In this document: piece after piece, positions 59,569 to 64,000 of the stretch
How the letters are laid out: each line of letters begins with the position of its first letter
Position numbering within the stretch: the stretch's first letter is position 1
Assembly: GCF_018446385.1 (NCBI RefSeq)
Contig: NC_056005.1
Coordinates: 96,269,171-96,333,170 of the forward strand
Source: Zingiber officinale
Taxonomy: Eukaryota; Streptophyta; Magnoliopsida; Zingiberales; Zingiberaceae
DNA length: 64,000 bases
Direction: 5' to 3'
Made by a program: the position numbers and the translations under genes
The notes under the pieces: model-generated
What the model saw: the letters and a program-made list of their open reading frames with translations, nothing else
What the model was told of the DNA's origin: nothing
The model's database searches: none

Positions 59569-62547
59569 ATGGAAACAGTCGAAGCCGCCAAAGACCACCA
59601 TGCCTACAACGCCAGAATCACCCCCTTCGTCGTCATCTCCTGCGCCGTCGCTGCCTCCGGCGGCATCCTCTTCGGCTACGACCTCGGCATCTCCGGTTAT
59701 CTTAATAATACCTTCGAGTCTCTATCCCCGAACCATCGTTCACTCAACGCAATTTTTTTTTTTTAAATGTTTCTAGGTGGAGTGACTTCGATGGATCCCT
59801 TTTTGGAGAAATTCTTCCCGGCAGTGCACGCGAACATGAGCGGCGCCGGCGCGCACGCCAGCAACTACTGCAAATTCGACAGCCAGTTGCTGACGGCGTT
59901 CACCTCGTCGCTCTACATCGCTGGTTTCTTCTCCTCCCTCTGTGCGTCGCCGGTGACGCAGGCGCTCGGCCGCCGCGCCTCCATGCTCCTTGGCGGCGCC
60001 TTCTTCACTGCTGGAGCGATCCTCGGTGGCCTCGCCGCCGACGTGTACATGCTCATCTTGGGACGCGTCCTCCTCGGCGTCGGCCTAGGCTTCACCAACC
60101 AAGTAAAAATAAATTAAATATTATTAATATTGTAAATCATTTTTACTCTTCAAACTTTCATAATTTCAGTATTATTTCATTAATGTTTAATTAACTTATT
60201 TTAATGAAATGGTCCATCCTTTGAATGGTACTTTATGATCTAAAAGATCTGACCTCCTATTTTATTAGCTGGGATTTTTTGGACCATAATCTCTAGTCCG
60301 CTAGTGAATCAGGAGTTGCTAATAGATGAGATTTGATAAACCCTACCTGTATAACAGGTGGGGTCCATAAGATCCGATCTATGAATAAAGTGGTTCATCC
60401 TCTGGATTACACTTTACCGTCCAAAAGATTCGTCCTCCTACTTTATTAGCCGAGATCCTCTGGACCGCAACTCCTGGTTCGCTCCTGGATCAGGAGTTGC
60501 TAATAGGTGGGATTCCATGGACCTATCTGTATAACAAGTGGGGTCCATAAAATCCAACCTATGAATGAAGTGATCCATCTTTTGGACCATACTTTGCGGT
60601 CTAGAGGATCCGACCTCCTACTTTATTAGTCGGGATCCTCTGGACCGCAACCCTTGATCCGCTACTGGATCAGGAGTTACTAATAGGTGAGATTCCATGG
60701 ACCTATCTGTATAACAAGTGGGGTCCATAAAATCCAACCTATGAATTAAGTGATCCATCCTTTGGATCACACTTTGCGGTCCAGAGGATCCGACCTCCTA
60801 CTTTATTAGTTGGGATTCTCTGGACCGCAACCCTTGATTCGCTACTAGACCAGGGGTTGCTAATAGATGGGAGGAGTGGACCCAAGGTTGTTAATAGGTG
60901 GGATCTTATGGACCCTACCTGTATAACAGGTGGAGTCTATAAGATCCCATCTATTAATAAAGTGGTTCATCCTCTGGATCGTAATCCCTAATTCGCTCAA
61001 GTAGAGTTCATTCAAAAGGACCAATCATTTTTAATGGTTCATCACTTGGACCGCAAAAAATAGTCCAAAATATCTTATCTCCTGAACTAGAGGTTGATAA
61101 TAAATGAGATTTCATAGACCCCATCTATTATAATAAGTGAGATCCATAAAAACTCATCTATAATTAAAATCATCCATCCATTAGATCGCAATTTTACGAT
61201 CTAATGGATCCGACCTCCTACTACTTTATTTCTAATTTCATTGTCTATATTAAAATGAGTTATTAGGTTGTGGTTAATATTTTTTTAATAAATTCATGCA
61301 ATAAAAATTAAATTGTATTTAACAAGTTAAATATCCATATTAAAATTTATCAAATAATTTATTTATTTGCCGTCATATAACTAACCCTTCGTTGCTTTTA
61401 TTATCATAAATTATTGGAGCAAATATTCGTTGACACCCCTAATCTTTTCCAATATTATAAAATGCTCCTGCAGTCCGTACCTCTGTATCTATCGGAAATG
61501 GCTCCGCCGCAGCACCGCGGCGCCATCAATAACGCCTTCGATCTCTTCGTCGGCCTTGGCGTCCTCTCCGCCAACCTCGTCAACTACGGCGTCAACAAGC
61601 TCCACGTGAACTGGGGCTGGCGACTCTCGCTTTCCGCCGCCCTCCTCCCCGCCGCCGTCCTTTCCCTCGGCGCCCTCTTCCTCCCCGACACTCCCAACAG
61701 CGTCCTGCTTCGCCGCCTCCATAACAGCAACTCCTCTCCGGAAGATTCCGCTCGAATCCTCCTCCAAAAGATCCGAGGAACCGCCGACGTCGAGGCCGAG
61801 CTCCAAGACATGCTCGCTGCCGCTTCCTCTGCCTCCACGAAATCTACTTCTTCGATCTTGGCGAGGAAGTTCCGGCCACAGCTGGTGATGGCGGTTCTCA
61901 TCCCGTTCTTCAAGCAGATGACCGGCATCAACGTCGTCGGCTTCTACGCGCCGGTGATCTTTCGCACGATCGGTCTCAGCGAAAGCTTCTCGCTCTTGTC
62001 CGCCGTCCTCACCGGAGTCATCAGCACGGCCTTCATCGCCGTCGGCATGTTAATCGTCGACCGGGTTGGCCGGCGAGTCCTGTTCGTCGTCGGCGGAGTG
62101 CTGATGCTGGCGACGCACGTCGTGGTGGGCGGCGTCCTGTGGACGCAGCTGAAGGACCACGGCGCGATGGACAGTGGGTACGCGTACTGGGTGCTGGGGT
62201 CCATCTGCGTCTACGTGGCGGGTTTTGGGGTGTCATGGGGCCCGCTGGGGTGGTTGGTGCCGAGCGAGATATTCACGCTGGAGGTGCGGTCGACGGGGCA
62301 GAGCGTGGTGGTGGCGGTGGGAATGGCGGGGGCGGCGGTGATGGGGCAGACGCTGCTGGCGATGCTGTGCAGGATGAGGGCGGGGGTGTTCTTCTTCTTC
62401 GCGGGGTGGCTGGCGGTGATGACGGCGTTCGTGGTGGCGCTGGTGCCAGAGACGAAGGGAGTGCCGATCGAGAGGATGGAGGTGGTGTGGAGGGGGCACT
62501 GGTTTTGGAGGAAGATGGTGGTGGAGGAGGAGAAGGAAGCACGGTGA
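59569..62547 (+). CDS. STP: Monosaccharide/H+ symporter, STP family, 508 aa
   Basis: Exons 59569-59695, 59777-60102 and 61474-62547 join with GT-AG and matching phases. The protein is a 12-TM major-facilitator sugar porter that imports hexoses with protons across the plasma membrane. Motifs: FGYDLGISG (35-43), GVTSMDPFL after the first splice, the loop 2-3 LGRR (105-108), PDTPNS (222-227) in place of the usual PESPR, the substrate-site helix [13 protein letters not shown] (299-311), VDRVGRR (346-352) and PETKG (476-480). Four Cys, including C73 and C97, may fit the family's lid and exofacial region. The start lies just upstream of the first helix and gives normal length. Exons are GC-rich, introns A/T-rich. 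Intron 2 holds tandem repeats. The isoform and exact sugar cannot be told. Confidence 0.93.
60220..61230. repeat. Tandem repeats of about 180 bp in sugar-transporter intron 2
   Basis: The phrase GACCTCCTACTTTATTAG recurs at about 60251, 60432, 60611 and 60791 (spacing 179-181), with a diverged copy at 61211. Each unit also carries GGGATCCTCTGGACCGCAAC and GGGGTCCATAAAATCCAACC-like stretches. Copies two to four are the most alike. No ORF. Confidence 0.85.
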
Positions 62548-64000
62548 GTTAAACTTGTTGATTTAAAATAAAGTACCACTGTATCTGTTGGACCAACGCG
62601 GCGGTGGAAAGGAGGCGGTCTGAACCAGTACAAAGGATCTGTCTTTAATGTCCCTATCTATTTTACAAGTGTGAATAATTGACTATCGGTTCGAAGTAAG
62701 CAGATAGATAGTTCTGTCAGATGAATCTAATGATTAATATATGAGGTATTGTGAAAATGAGATTTGAAGTTTGAATTTTGATAAAATCAAGATAAATATT
62801 TTCTTTATGTGCTAGTCATTATTTCAAAGGCTAATAACTGTCCGTGATTTATTTCTTCTGTGTTAATTCTGGGACGGATTAACGGAGGTATTGGGACGAA
62901 TTTATTCACCTTTTGTCCCAACGAAGACAGACAGATAATTATTAGAAATATTAAAAATATTTTAAATATAATAAAAATATAAATTATTTTTAGAAAATAA
63001 TAATAAAATCATCCAACTTAAAATTTTAATTAAAAATTGATAGTTATGAATATTTCTATAATAAATATATATATATATTTTATTTTATATATATAGCTAT
63101 TAATAATTTGAAATTTAAAGGATATATTCAATTGGTAGTGCGTCAGTCCATCTAGCTACTTTCTAATGTAACTAGCATATCGTCTTTGAGATTATGATGA
63201 GTGATAGGGTATCTAAATTGTCATTTAAATATTCATAATTTGAGTCTTAGTTATAATGAATTTGTAGAAATTTTTTTCTCCAAATGAGATACACAATTAA
63301 AAGATGTTGAACTTCTGAGTTATCCGTTTGTAAACGCTTCCTGATTTATCGTGGTAGTCAATGAAAAATTTTCATGAGTCAGATTTTTTTTTTTAAATTT
63401 AGCTAACATATGATAAAATATTTTCATGAAATTAAATTGATCATCCCGGAATTAATATTACCTGATTTATTGCTTTTTATTAGGGCTTAGTACGGTCCTA
63501 TGTAAATTAAGAGGTTTGTCCTTTAATGGAATAAATGTTCATGTATCCTCCGGTGGTCCACTGGTCATAAATTTTTTTCTACTGAATTCATCCAAAAACA
63601 ATTGTATCTAAACTATCTCAATTTCGGATATAAATTATAATTTTTTAAATATTTTTTTTTATTTTATCAATGTATTTAATTGAAAAATTGATCTTCAAAA
63701 ATAATTAAATATATTAATAAGGTTATATATATAGATATATATAATTTATGTACGGAATTGATGTAATTTAGATAATTTTTTGGGATGATTTTATTAGATG
63801 AAAGCATCTAAAAATTTTATAGAGCAGGAAAGGAAAAGATTAAGAATGGTAAAGAATCCGAACTCCAATATATACTAGCGAATTGCACCCGCGTTGTATT
63901 AGGCGACCAGGTGAAATAATGCATGGAGGAATTGAGAGAAAAAAAATTATCATGTAAAAAATAATTTTAATTTTTTATCTGTTTACATGTGTAATATAAT
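62548..64000. other. Downstream A/T-rich spacer
   Basis: This is the sugar-transporter 3' UTR followed by A/T-rich sequence with many TATATA runs. No gene, RNA gene or clear repeat was recognised. Confidence 0.45.

Noticed and set aside
61489-62552. Long ORFs on other frames over the transporter exon 3
   Set aside because: GC-rich third positions open the shadow frames; the transporter frame explains the region fully.

Overview
The window is plant nuclear DNA, most likely from a monocot. The genes have GC-rich first exons, many introns and AT-rich spacers. The repeats are plant types: Ty1/copia and Ty3/gypsy-Tat LTR elements, poly(T)-tailed tRNA SINEs and an endogenous pararetrovirus. I cannot name the species; a Zingiberales host is only a guess.

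Layout. 1-311 is the 3' end of an AT-hook (AHL/PPC) gene. 1714-3701 is a dead transketolase copy with internal deletions, frameshifts and a SINE flanked by a 17-bp target-site duplication. 4133-19450 (minus) is a complete 27-exon cytosolic isoleucyl-tRNA synthetase gene, 1196 aa by my splice model, with two related SINEs in its introns. 20143-42575 is one badnavirus-like endogenous pararetrovirus. It carries 147-bp terminal repeats, a tRNA-Met primer site, three ORF relics, the badnavirus-type second Cys box and a five-motif dUTPase. Two later insertions split it: a 1850-bp solo LTR (TSD CGGGG) in the CCHC finger, and a 13.15-kb Tat-lineage gypsy element (TSD GATGA) in the reverse transcriptase YIDD motif. 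The gypsy element holds a three-exon antisense gene of 677 codons and a 2.9-kb higher-order tandem array of 58- and 65-bp monomers.

42750-46123 is a three-exon twin-CX9C (COX23-like) gene. Its first intron contains a decayed, intron-bearing fragment of the nearby isoleucyl-tRNA synthetase gene. Without the pararetrovirus, this gene and the synthetase gene would be a divergent pair with start codons about 0.87 kb apart. 48365-58742 (minus) is a SIRE-like copia derivative with two LTRs, gag, no pol and an extra env-position ORF. It also has a 2-kb AT-only tandem block and clusters of the palindrome TCGGTCGACCGA. 59569-62547 is a complete three-exon sugar/H+ symporter (STP family, 508 aa); its second intron carries roughly 180-bp tandem repeats. 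The rest is AT-rich spacer.

The four host genes serve unrelated housekeeping or regulatory roles and form no pathway. What stands out in this window is the nested mobile DNA between and within them.
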